From Pseudomonadota bacterium (GTDB lineage Bacteria > Bdellovibrionota > Bacteriovoracia > Bacteriovoracales > Bacteriovoracaceae), in NCBI GenBank assembly GCA_027488375.1, contig JAIYBW010000004.1, positions 434,001 through 498,000 on the forward strand: a DNA stretch of 64,000 nt. Direction: 5' to 3'. This document shows positions 48,712-56,081 of the stretch, in pieces; within the stretch, counting starts at the first letter, position 1; the number at the start of each line of letters is the position of its first letter. The notes under the pieces were generated by a model. It was not told where the DNA came from, searched no databases, and saw only the letters and a list, made by a program, of their open reading frames with translations. Both the position numbers and the translations under genes were made by a program.

Positions 48712-49725
48712 TTACCATCGATATATAGTTGATGCCCAAGTGAATCCAGAACCAAAAGCAGCAGATGCCACAAGTGATCCTTTTTTAAGTTTTCCCGCCT
48801 TCACTGCTTCACTCATCCCAATTGGAATGGTTGCCGCTGTTGTGTTGCCATACTTCATGATCGTATTAAAAACTTTCTCTTCAGGGATTTTTAATTCCTG
48901 AGCAAGCATTTGATTAATTCTTAAGTTGGCCTGATGAAAAAGAAAAAGATCAATATCTTCAAGTTTTAAATTATTCTTCTCTAAAGCAAGCATGAGGCAC
49001 TCACACATTCTTCGGACAGCATTAGCAAAAACTTTTTTCCCATTCATTTGAGGAAAGAAAAGTCCGGCCTCAACATGTTCGTGATTCATGCGAAGCTCAC
49101 TTCCAAGCCCGGACCCTGGAGCAGCGGCCCAGAGTTCTTTGGCATGCACACCTTCAGCAAAAAGATGAGTCGAGAATATTTTAGAATCTTTGGCACCATT
49201 TTGTGCTTCAGCTCTTCTAATAACAACGGCACCTGCTCCATCACCAAAAAGCACGGCGACATCACGACCACGGGTCGTCTTATCTAAGCCTTTTGAATGA
49301 ATTTCAGCACCCACTAAGAGGATTGTCTTGTACTGACCTGTTTTAATAAACGCATCGGCCATGCTGAGTCCATAAATAAAACCAGAACACTGTTGGCGGA
49401 CATCAATGGCCGGGATTTCTGTTAAGCCAAGTTTAGGTTGAAGAAAACATGCACTTCCAGGGAAATCATGATCAGGAGAAATTGTAGCAAAAAGAATACA
49501 ATCAATTTCTTTCTTATCGATGCCAGCATTTTTAATCGCTTCTTCACAGGCCTTTAAAGCGAGATCAGACGTACTGACTTCAGGAGTCACCCATCTTCTT
49601 TCCTCGATTCCAGATCTTTGAATAATCCATTCATGAGAAGTCTCCATGACTTGAGCTAAGTCATTATTTGTTACAATCTTCTCAGGAACATACATCCCAC
49701 AACCGATAATTTCTGATTGATACAT
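48712..49725 (-). CDS. fabH: 3-oxoacyl-ACP synthase III
   Basis: The initiating condensing enzyme of fatty acid synthesis, 337 residues. The catalytic Cys is in VRQQCSGFIYGLSMADAFI, His in LFLFHQANLRI and Asn in KYGNTTAATIP, the complete Cys-His-Asn set. The N-terminal SEIIGCGMYVPEKIVTN and GIEERRW are typical. It condenses a short acyl-CoA with malonyl-ACP. No other fab gene lies nearby, so it may be an additional FabH used for special starters. It follows the YebC-family gene on the same strand after 14 bases. Confidence 0.94.
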   Translation of the reverse strand: MYQSEIIGCGMYVPEKIVTNNDLAQVMETSHEWIIQRSGIEERRWVTPEVSTSDLALKACEEAIKNAGIDKKEIDCILFATISPDHDFPGSACFLQPKLGLTEIPAIDVRQQCSGFIYGLSMADAFIKTGQYKTILLVGAEIHSKGLDKTTRGRDVAVLFGDGAGAVVIRRAEAQNGAKDSKIFSTHLFAEGVHAKELWAAAPGSGLGSELRMNHEHVEAGLFFPQMNGKKVFANAVRRMCECLMLALEKNNLKLEDIDLFLFHQANLRINQMLAQELKIPEEKVFNTIMKYGNTTAATIPIGMSEAVKAGKLKKGSLVASAAFGSGFTWASTIYRW

Positions 49726-49739
49726 TTTTATTCCTTCAT

Positions 49740-50480
49740 TTATTCAGCAAATGCTTCGTTCCACTCTAGGTTATGATAAACCTTTGTTACATCATCATCA
49801 CTTTCAAGAACATCAATAAGCTTTTGAATTTTTTCATAGCTCTCTTTTGTGACTTCTTTTGTATTAAGAGGCAATCTTTCAAGCCCTGAATCTTCTGATT
49901 TAATTTTAAGCTCTTCTAATTTTTTATAAATATCATGGTAAGAATCAGTTGGACCTTTCACTGTCACATAGCCATCTTCCAACTCAACATCGTCGATATT
50001 AAAATCGATGAGCTCCATCATGAGATCATCAGTCGACATTTTATTCATATCTTCTTCTTTGATGGTGAATGTTGCTTTTCTTTCGAACACAAATTGTAAG
50101 CAACCAGGAGTTCCTAAACTTCCCCCGTACTTATTAAAGTAAGAACGAATATTACTCACAGTTCGAGTCGGATTATCAGTTGCTGATTCAATAAAAACCG
50201 CCACACCATCTAGGCCGTAACCTTCATAATTGATTTCTTCAACGATGGCCCCATCTTGTCCAAGACCTTTTTTAATGGCCTTGTCCACGTTGTCGCGAGG
50301 AACGTTGTTGTCTTTGGCTTTTTGTAGAGCAATTTTAAGTGCAAAATTAGACTCAACCTCAGCATGGCCAGAATTTTTAACGGCCATGAGAATTTCTCTT
50401 AAAACCTTTGTGTAACTTTGAGAGCGGGCCTTATCTTGTGCCGCTTTTTTCATTTTAATGTTGTTCCATTTACGTCCCAC
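49740..50480 (-). CDS. YebC/PmpR-family protein
   Basis: A YebC/TACO1-family protein of 246 residues. The start is a GTG giving MGRKWNNIKMKKAAQDKARS, the usual family N-terminus, with GAGGAG 7 bases upstream; ATG or TTG codons further upstream would add residues unlike the family. Further blocks are RDNVDKAIKKGLG, INYEGYGLDGVAVFIESATDNPTRT and VLESDDDVTKVYHNLEW. Family members act either as transcription regulators or in translation of proline stretches. It appears to be co-transcribed with fabH. Confidence 0.92.
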   Translation of the reverse strand: MGRKWNNIKMKKAAQDKARSQSYTKVLREILMAVKNSGHAEVESNFALKIALQKAKDNNVPRDNVDKAIKKGLGQDGAIVEEINYEGYGLDGVAVFIESATDNPTRTVSNIRSYFNKYGGSLGTPGCLQFVFERKATFTIKEEDMNKMSTDDLMMELIDFNIDDVELEDGYVTVKGPTDSYHDIYKKLEELKIKSEDSGLERLPLNTKEVTKESYEKIQKLIDVLESDDDVTKVYHNLEWNEAFAE

Positions 50481-50679
50481 GGTCGTACTCCTCATCAAGA
50501 ATCAAATTTTAATCCCATAAATATAACAAAATCTCATGAAAACATCTCCAAAAACTCAGTGAGAAAATCAGACTCCTTAAAATGGTCAAGTTTTTAAACG
50601 CATTGCCCAATAAAGACAAAACTTGTCGAGTCTTTGGGTGAGAAGTAGTCTTAAAACTTATTTAATTCCTGGTAGGAAA

Positions 50680-51024
50680 ATGCTCTTCATTTACGCCCTC
50701 ATTCTAGGTCCACTTTTCAGTTTGGCCAAATCTCTGGATCAAGACCTGAGTTTTTATATTGAACAAATGAATCATAAAGCTTTACCTTCACCTACTCCAA
50801 AGCGCGAGGCCCTCGTGCTTGATAGAAGACCAGAAACTATGGACGAGCGATCAAAAAACCTTGCCCAAAACTTGCCTCGAAATTTAGGACTAGAAATTGA
50901 AGAAAAAAAAGACCTTTACTGTTTTTTAATGGTCGCCCTGACAGATATAAAAAATCAAAAAGATCTCTTGAAAAAAGGAGTTTTAGATGAAATTCAAGAT
51001 TGCTCTCCTCGCCCTTATTTATAA
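50680..51024 (+). CDS. Small secreted protein, 114 aa, unknown
   Basis: Not recognised. From the ATG at 50680 (AGG four bases upstream) the product starts MLFIYALILGPLFSLAKS, a signal peptide. A longer in-frame start would bury it. The mature part is charged and Pro-rich (LPSPTPKREALVLDRRPETM), with two cysteines (LYCFLM and QDCSPRP). Its last 38 bases overlap the exported redoxin gene, so translation of the two is tied. A partner of the redoxin in the envelope is a guess. Upstream, 50499-50679 shows no other gene. Confidence 0.6.
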   Translation: MLFIYALILGPLFSLAKSLDQDLSFYIEQMNHKALPSPTPKREALVLDRRPETMDERSKNLAQNLPRNLGLEIEEKKDLYCFLMVALTDIKNQKDLLKKGVLDEIQDCSPRPYL

Positions 51025-51589
51025 TTTATCAGCATCTGCGATTGAAGTTGGACAAGTCGCCCCAGATTTTACTGCAGAATCAGCGGGCTTTGAAAAAGTG
51101 GCCCCTCCCTTTAAACTTTCTGATTTTAAAGGCCAGATAGTTGTCCTTGAGTGGTTAAACCATGGATGTCCCTTTGTGAAAAAACACTATGGTGCTGGCA
51201 ATATGCAGGCCCTTCAAAAAAAATACAAAGATAAAGGCATTAAATGGTTCTCAGTCATTTCTTCAGCACCTGGAAAACAAGGTCATGTCAATGCTTTGGA
51301 AGCTCAAAAGGATATGAAAGACCATCAATCCCATGCCCATAGAGTTTTACTTGATCCAAGTGGAAAAATTGGACAACTTTATGGCGCTCAAACGACTCCC
51401 CATTTTTTTATCATCAGTGCTCAAGGAACACTTGCCTACCAAGGGGCCATAGATGATCAAGCCGATACCGATCCAAGTTCAATTCAATCCGCAAAAAATT
51501 TCGTTTCGGAAGCCTTAGATGAACTTATCGCTCATAAAAAAGTTTCAAGGCCAAAAACTAAAGCCTACGGTTGCAGTATTAAATATTGA
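50987..51589 (+). CDS. Exported thioredoxin-fold peroxiredoxin-like protein
   Basis: The signal peptide (1-18, ending SASA) precedes an AhpC/TSA-type thioredoxin fold: VGQVAPDFTAESAG, FKGQIVVLEWLNHGCPFVKKHY with the reactive cysteine C61, then SAPGKQGHVNALEAQ and TTPHFFIIS with the cis-proline. It belongs to the PRX-like-1 kind of redoxin. One further cysteine is near the very end (YGCSIKY), where a resolving partner could be. It should reduce peroxides or disulfides in the periplasm. AAGGAG lies upstream within the preceding gene. A strong terminator follows. Confidence 0.85.
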   Translation: MKFKIALLALIYNLSASAIEVGQVAPDFTAESAGFEKVAPPFKLSDFKGQIVVLEWLNHGCPFVKKHYGAGNMQALQKKYKDKGIKWFSVISSAPGKQGHVNALEAQKDMKDHQSHAHRVLLDPSGKIGQLYGAQTTPHFFIISAQGTLAYQGAIDDQADTDPSSIQSAKNFVSEALDELIAHKKVSRPKTKAYGCSIKY

Positions 51590-51598
51590 TGAGAGCTT

Positions 51599-51629
51599 AA
51601 GACCCGACTTCTTTTGTCGGGTCTTTTTT
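51599..51629 (+). terminator. Intrinsic terminator after the redoxin gene
   Basis: AAGACCCGAC (51599-51608) pairs with GTCGGGTCTT (51616-51625) around a 7-base loop, followed by further T to 51629. It starts 9 bases after the redoxin stop. Confidence 0.95.
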
Positions 51630-51631
51630 GC

Positions 51632-51660
51632 TTGGTTTCATTTTTAGAATTGGTTATGAT
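51632..51660 (+). promoter_or_regulatory. Sigma-70-type promoter of the 22-aa peptide gene
   Basis: TTGGTT at 51632-51637 and TATGAT at 51655-51660 are 17 bases apart. They lie between the redoxin terminator and the 22-codon frame, so this promoter can serve only that frame. The leader is about 40 bases and includes a short GACC/GGTC hairpin (51669-51681). Confidence 0.6.
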
Positions 51661-51705
51661 TTAACTTAGACCATGAAGGTCAAATTTTCTTTCAGGAGGA
51701 GAGAT

Positions 51706-51774
51706 ATGATTTTTAAATTTACAATAATGGCAGCTGCAGCTTCTCTTTATTTTTTTACTCAATTCATTCAGTAA
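51706..51774 (+). CDS. 22-aa hydrophobic peptide gene
   Basis: A tiny frame with unusually good signals: its own promoter (51632-51660), AGGAGGAG 5 bases before the ATG and a preceding terminator that isolates it. The product is MIFKFTIMAAAASLYFFTQF then IQ, a single hydrophobic helix long enough to span or lie in the membrane. It overlaps the 3' end of the convergent methyltransferase gene by 11 bases. It is unlike the two sigma-54 peptides in sequence. No known family; translation needs proof. Confidence 0.5.
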   Translation: MIFKFTIMAAAASLYFFTQFIQ

Positions 51775-52450
51775 TTTTAGAAAACACAAAAATAAAAATT
51801 TCTTTGTCTTTTACTGGGACAAGATGCATTTCTTCGCTAAACCCCTCTTCTTGCATGGCCTTCAGAAAAGTTTGAAGATAGTTTCTACCTGGATCGCTTA
51901 GTATTATTTTGCCTGAAGGCTTGATAAAACGAATTAAGCCTTGAGCAACTTCACGAGGATGTTTTCCCTCATAAAGAATGTCTGATCCCATCACAACATC
52001 AAATCTTTCATGAATTAAATCTTCATCTCTCCAATTCAGTCTCGTATACTCACATTGAACATTTGAGTGACGAGAGTTTCTTAAAAAATACTCCTCAACG
52101 TCAGGATGGAAATCTGTGGCGAGAACCCTATTCGCAAATTGTGAAGCCACAAGCGAAGGTAAACCTAGACCACAGCCAATTTCTAAAACGTGTTTTTGAG
52201 AAACATGCCCAGGATTTTTAGAGATAAAGTCCCCAAGGGCTTCAGCTGCAGGCCAGAGGATGCCAAAATAAGGACACAAATCCTCAGCAAAAGGATCTTT
52301 TCTTTCTTCATCTGTCATGGCCTCACAGATTGTATCGATAGCTTCATCTAAATCTCGGATGACTTCTAAGACAAAGAGCTTCTCGCCCATTTTCCTCTGT
52401 TCAATTTTTCTCTTATATTCAACTTTTATTGATTTCATGTCTAAGGCCAT
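51764..52450 (-). CDS. METTL-type protein methyltransferase
   Basis: A class I methyltransferase of 228 residues in the METTL (Methyltransf_16) group, which methylates lysine or histidine side chains of proteins such as the ETF beta subunit. Marks are FGILWPAAEALGDFI before motif I (VLEIGCGLGLPSLVAS), VLATDFHPDVEEYFLRNSRH as motif II, and FDVVMGSDILYEGKHP, the DxxY-type motif of the group. The target cannot be read from sequence. It is cytosolic, with its start 30 bases from the divergent deacetylase-family gene. No clear ribosome-binding site is seen. Confidence 0.75.
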   Translation of the reverse strand: MALDMKSIKVEYKRKIEQRKMGEKLFVLEVIRDLDEAIDTICEAMTDEERKDPFAEDLCPYFGILWPAAEALGDFISKNPGHVSQKHVLEIGCGLGLPSLVASQFANRVLATDFHPDVEEYFLRNSRHSNVQCEYTRLNWRDEDLIHERFDVVMGSDILYEGKHPREVAQGLIRFIKPSGKIILSDPGRNYLQTFLKAMQEEGFSEEMHLVPVKDKEIFIFVFSKITE

Positions 52451-52480
52451 TTTGTTTTATTTCATTATACAATACCAATT

Positions 52481-53389
52481 ATGACTTGGGAAAACTTGAA
52501 CTTTTTTTACACCGACTACATAGAAGTGCCTTTGCCAGAGGGCCATCGTTTTCCCATGGAGAAATACCGTCTATTAAGAGAGACTCTCCTTAAAAATAAT
52601 ATTTTAGTTAACCAACAATTGGAAAAAGCACCATTGGCAGATTTTTCTGATCTCGTTCTTGCCCACAATGAAAACTACATCAAGCATTTCATAAATGGCT
52701 CATTACCAGAGAAAGAGCTGCGACCGATTGGATTAACTTGGTCTCATGAACTTGTAAAAAGATCTCTCGCTGCCGTTGGAGGCTTTATTGAAACCTCTGA
52801 AGCAGCACTGGCCAAAGGATTTAGTGCTCTCCTGGCCGGTGGTACCCATCATGCCCATGCTGATCGTGGGGAGGGGTTCTGTGTCTTTAATGATTTTGCC
52901 GTGGCCTCCCTCAGACTTATAAAACATAAAAAAGTAAAAAAGATTTTAATCATTGATCTTGATGTCCACCAAGGGAATGGTAATAGCTCCATTCTAGGTC
53001 ATAGAGATGATGTCTTTATTTTAAGTCTTCATGGAGAAAAAAATTATCCCTTTCGGAAAGTAAAATCACATCTTGATGTCGCTCTCCCTGCAGGGACAAC
53101 AGATGCCGAATATCTAGAAGCCCTCAAATCAGCACTTAAATTAGTACCAAATGACTTTGACATCATCTTTTACCAAGCAGGTGTAGATAATCTTAAAGAG
53201 GATACCCTTGGAACTTTTGATTTAAGCTTTAATGGCCTAATCGAAAGGGATAAAATGATTTTTGAGTTTGCTCAAAAGAGACCACTGGCCATGGCCATTG
53301 GGGGTGGTTATGCTAAACCCATAGACCTTACGATAAAGGCGCATGTGAACACTTTTGAAGTGGCAAAAAGCATTTTAAAAAGTTATTAA
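52481..53389 (+). CDS. Histone-deacetylase-superfamily amidohydrolase
   Basis: A 302-residue member of the arginase/deacetylase fold (AcuC/HDAC-like). Zinc and catalytic residues are in GGTHHAHADRGEGFCVFND (His pair), LIIDLDVHQGNGNSSI (D and H ligands), FYQAGVDNLKEDTLGTFDLS (D ligand) and the final GGGYAKPI. Bacterial members deacetylate acetyl-lysine on enzymes, acetylpolyamines or small molecules. It is likely in a transcript with the two following hotdog genes (gaps of 11 and -4 bases). Confidence 0.9.
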   Translation: MTWENLNFFYTDYIEVPLPEGHRFPMEKYRLLRETLLKNNILVNQQLEKAPLADFSDLVLAHNENYIKHFINGSLPEKELRPIGLTWSHELVKRSLAAVGGFIETSEAALAKGFSALLAGGTHHAHADRGEGFCVFNDFAVASLRLIKHKKVKKILIIDLDVHQGNGNSSILGHRDDVFILSLHGEKNYPFRKVKSHLDVALPAGTTDAEYLEALKSALKLVPNDFDIIFYQAGVDNLKEDTLGTFDLSFNGLIERDKMIFEFAQKRPLAMAIGGGYAKPIDLTIKAHVNTFEVAKSILKSY

Positions 53390-53400
53390 TCAAGGAATAT

Positions 53401-53877
53401 ATGACAGTTCATCAAGAGTGGCTCGAAAAAGTAAAAATTTTTAGACAAGAACTTCAAAAACAAAATCTTAATACTCTTCTTCCTCCTCCGTCGCTTGAGG
53501 AACTCGCTATTGAATATCTTGAAATTAATCCTGGGAAATCCATTAAGGGTAAAGTCCCTTTTCAAGCAAAATTCAAAAATCCGATGGGTACTTATCAAGG
53601 TGGTTTTCTTGCTGCAGCTGTTGACGATCACTTTGGCCCCTTATCTTACATGAGTGCAGAACGACCATGCACAACGCTTTCACTTAATATCACTTTTCTC
53701 AAGCCCTTTGTTGAAAAAATGGGCCACTGCTTTATCGAAGCAGAAGTCCTACAAAAAACGAAATCATTTATTTTTATGAGAGCAGTTATTTTCAATGATC
53801 AGGGTGATAAGTTGGCCCATGCTGAATCACATGTTGCCATTCTTACTGATGAACAACTACAGAGAATTAAACTATGA
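53401..53877 (+). CDS. PaaI-type hotdog thioesterase
   Basis: A single hotdog domain of 158 residues preceded by about 25 helical residues. The PaaI signature is NPMGTYQGGFLAAAVDDHFGPLSYM (G-x-x-x-G-G and the D of the catalytic helix), followed by LSLNITFLKPF. It should hydrolyse acyl-CoA thioesters. Together with the overlapping DUF4442 protein it may form a mixed pair. AAGGAATAT precedes the ATG. Confidence 0.82.
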   Translation: MTVHQEWLEKVKIFRQELQKQNLNTLLPPPSLEELAIEYLEINPGKSIKGKVPFQAKFKNPMGTYQGGFLAAAVDDHFGPLSYMSAERPCTTLSLNITFLKPFVEKMGHCFIEAEVLQKTKSFIFMRAVIFNDQGDKLAHAESHVAILTDEQLQRIKL

Positions 53878-54344
53878 GTGGATTATTATTTGAACTAAGA
53901 CAACGTTTTTTAGAGAAGGCCATAAATCTTTACGGACCTTTTTTAGGAGCGGGCGTAAAACTCGAAGAAATGTCTAAAGACTATCGTTACGCCAAAGTCT
54001 CCATGCCGCTAACTTTTTATAATAAAAATTATATGGGAACTCAGTTTGGTGGCTCTCTCTACTCTATGGTAGATCCCTGGTACATGCTAATGCTCATTAA
54101 AAATCTTGGAAAAGATTATATTGTTTGGGATAAAGCTGCGAACATTCAATTCAAAAAGCCTGGTAAAGGTCGAGTTCATGCAGAATTTCAATTAACAGAT
54201 GAAATTTTAGACTCAATTAAAACGACAGTCGAAGAGCAAACTAAAATGGATTATTTTTTTAAAGTCTTAATTCATGACGACGAGGGCAAGCTCATTTGCG
54301 AAGTGGATAAAGTACTTTATATAAGAAAAAATACAAAGGCGTGA
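53874..54344 (+). CDS. DUF4442 hotdog-fold protein
   Basis: A second hotdog protein, 156 residues, of the DUF4442 group: YAKVSMPLTFYNKNYMGTQFGGSLYSMVDPWYMLML is the family's central helix and NIQFKKPGKGRVHAEFQLTD the following strand. Catalysis on acyl-CoA is probable but not shown for the group. It starts within the preceding stop (ATGA), so the two thioesterase-like proteins are made in equal amounts. A hairpin covers its stop codon (54336-54359). Confidence 0.8.
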   Translation: MSGLLFELRQRFLEKAINLYGPFLGAGVKLEEMSKDYRYAKVSMPLTFYNKNYMGTQFGGSLYSMVDPWYMLMLIKNLGKDYIVWDKAANIQFKKPGKGRVHAEFQLTDEILDSIKTTVEEQTKMDYFFKVLIHDDEGKLICEVDKVLYIRKNTKA

Positions 54345-54359
54345 ATTAAATCACGCCTT
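54336..54359. terminator. Possible bidirectional hairpin over the hotdog gene stop
   Basis: AAGGCGTGA (54336-54344) pairs with TCACGCCTT (54351-54359) around a 6-base loop and includes the TGA stop of the plus-strand gene. T-runs are poor on both sides. It separates convergent genes, so weak termination is plausible. Confidence 0.45.
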
Positions 54360-54364
54360 GAAAT

Positions 54365-54601
54365 TTAAATGGCTCTTGCACCTTGCTCATCACCAGCTTG
54401 ATAGACTGACCATCCTCTTGATCTTTTAGAAAAAGACATCTTTTCGCCAGTATTCAGCTGTCCAACAAATCTTTTACCATCAGAGCTTTCACCCATAATT
54501 GTGAAATACTTTATGGCATGCGACCAGTCATTAAAGCGAACTTTAATTTCGTTTCTTCTTCCAGATTGAACCCATACTTTTTCCAAACTGTGCCAATGCA
54601 T
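54365..54601 (-). CDS. 78-aa basic protein of unknown function
   Basis: Not recognised. AAAGGAG lies 9 bases before the ATG, a strong sign of translation. The product is basic, with several aromatic residues (HWHSLEKVWVQSGRRNEIKV) and no signal peptide or membrane helix. Regular beta-type alternation suggests a small barrel (SH3- or OB-like), possibly nucleic-acid binding, but there is no motif to prove it. It lies between a convergent hotdog pair and a divergent gene. Confidence 0.65.
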   Translation of the reverse strand: MHWHSLEKVWVQSGRRNEIKVRFNDWSHAIKYFTIMGESSDGKRFVGQLNTGEKMSFSKRSRGWSVYQAGDEQGARAI

Positions 54602-54665
54602 AAAAGACTCCTTTAATGAGCTGACTTGTCACTTCTATTCTGCCCTGTTAAAAATATCTTACAAG

Positions 54666-55610
54666 ATGAGTATAAATTTACCTAATAAATCATCCTCAAG
54701 ATCAGGCCGATTTAAGAAAAAATTAGTTTCCCAGGAACAACTTCATAGTGAAGCTCCTCAGATTACAAGGCTGATGCGTCCTATTGTGGAGCTTTTTAAT
54801 CAGAAGTCCCTAACCGCTCCAGAATTCTGTGCACTTTATATTATTCATGTTTTAAATCATCGCTATCCTGGAACATGGGCCGGGGCCAAAAGATCTCTTC
54901 CCATAGTGACTGAACACAAACTCAAGAAACCAATCCAAGAGATAATTCATCTTTTTGAACCAAATATTAAACGAAGGTTAAAATCGTTTGAAACAATTGG
55001 TGATATTTTTAACTATTTCTCACTCCAGTCAACTCCCCTAACGGTTAATAGATCCATCTTAAAATGGTCTAATGAAGAATACGGCCTTGAGTTAATGTTT
55101 CGTATTCCACTGCCAGGTGAAGTCCTTAATCAACAAAAGAAGGGGCATAGATGTGTGACAATCATACTGGATGAAGAGAAATCTTCTCATTATATTTTAG
55201 GAGAAAGAGATTCTCTCGGTTTTACCATGCATGATCTTATACATGCTGATCATTTTTATCATGAAAATAAGTGCTATCAGGGTCAACTAGGATTTTATTG
55301 TTTACTGGATTTCACTTTTCATCGAGGTGATTTTAAGGTTTTTCAAACAAATAAAGATTTTATGAATGAGTTTGAGTACCTCATCTCAGATATGAACGCT
55401 TACCCAATTCATCTTTTAAAATGCCTCAAATCAGCTCTCGTCCATTATCATGAACAAGGTGTCGTATTTTTTAATCATTGGGTAGAAACTTTGGATATGG
55501 GCCAAGAAGAGCGAGAAGCCTTCAAAAAGCTCAATACGACAGAATATGAAGGCCATTTAGATCAAAAAATTTTGGGTTTCCTCGATCGCTTCAAACTGAG
55601 CTTAATCTAA
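54666..55610 (+). CDS. Protein of unknown function with HDLIHADHFYH motif
   Basis: Not recognised. A 314-residue cytosolic protein with a basic N-terminal 40 residues. A histidine-rich segment near 190-200, GFTMHDLIHADHFYHENKCY, contains HDxxH, reminiscent of the metal site of Coq4-like proteins and other helical oxidase folds. Later HYHEQGVVFFNHWVETL may supply further ligands. Most of the chain is predicted helical. A di-metal or haem-oxygenase-like fold is a guess. There is no clear ribosome-binding site before the ATG, so the start could be further in (next Met about 36 residues on). Confidence 0.6.
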   Translation: MSINLPNKSSSRSGRFKKKLVSQEQLHSEAPQITRLMRPIVELFNQKSLTAPEFCALYIIHVLNHRYPGTWAGAKRSLPIVTEHKLKKPIQEIIHLFEPNIKRRLKSFETIGDIFNYFSLQSTPLTVNRSILKWSNEEYGLELMFRIPLPGEVLNQQKKGHRCVTIILDEEKSSHYILGERDSLGFTMHDLIHADHFYHENKCYQGQLGFYCLLDFTFHRGDFKVFQTNKDFMNEFEYLISDMNAYPIHLLKCLKSALVHYHEQGVVFFNHWVETLDMGQEEREAFKKLNTTEYEGHLDQKILGFLDRFKLSLI

Positions 55611-55621
55611 CTAGCAATCAT

Positions 55622-56065
55622 TTAAGGCTCAAATATAGCTGAATTCTTTTCATTTTCTCGAACTTCTACTTTTATAATTCTCGCCCGCTTACCATAAAGA
55701 CTTTCCAAAATTTTTGTAGCTTCTTCGTAAACATACAGCGCCGTTCCTTCCATACCAGGATTTGGTAGAACTCTTAACATGATGACACCCTTCTGATCGA
55801 GTGAACGGAAATGTTCAAGCTCCGGATCATCTTGGGCCACAAGAAAAGTATGATCAAATGTGTAATCTAAAAACTCTTTAACCTTCTTTAGGCCACCAAA
55901 ATCAACGACCCATCCTTCATCTGTAAGAGAGTCGGCTTCAAATTCAAAATAAAATTCACGAGAATAACCATGAACAAATCGACAATGGGACTTAGCACGC
56001 CACTGACGATGAGTACAAGGGAAGCCTGTAAAACGTTTTGTCGATTTGAAATTTTTTGGGTTCAT
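55622..56065 (-). CDS. 6-carboxytetrahydropterin synthase-like (QueD family), divergent
   Basis: A T-fold protein of 147 residues related to QueD/PTPS, which makes the queuosine precursor 6-carboxytetrahydropterin. Visible are FPCTHRQWRAKSHCRFVHGYSR, with H19 and H32 as zinc ligands and C28 as catalytic cysteine, VVDFGGLKKVKEFLD, FDHTFL (H72) and a late catalytic glutamate region. In usual QueD the motif is HGH; here it is HGY (Y34), so one zinc ligand is replaced. A subgroup with HGYSR may exist. The ATG at 56065 has AAAGG upstream. It follows the exonuclease gene by 16 bases. Confidence 0.75.
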   Translation of the reverse strand: MNPKNFKSTKRFTGFPCTHRQWRAKSHCRFVHGYSREFYFEFEADSLTDEGWVVDFGGLKKVKEFLDYTFDHTFLVAQDDPELEHFRSLDQKGVIMLRVLPNPGMEGTALYVYEEATKILESLYGKRARIIKVEVRENEKNSAIFEP

Positions 56066-56081
56066 GATTAACCTTTTATTA

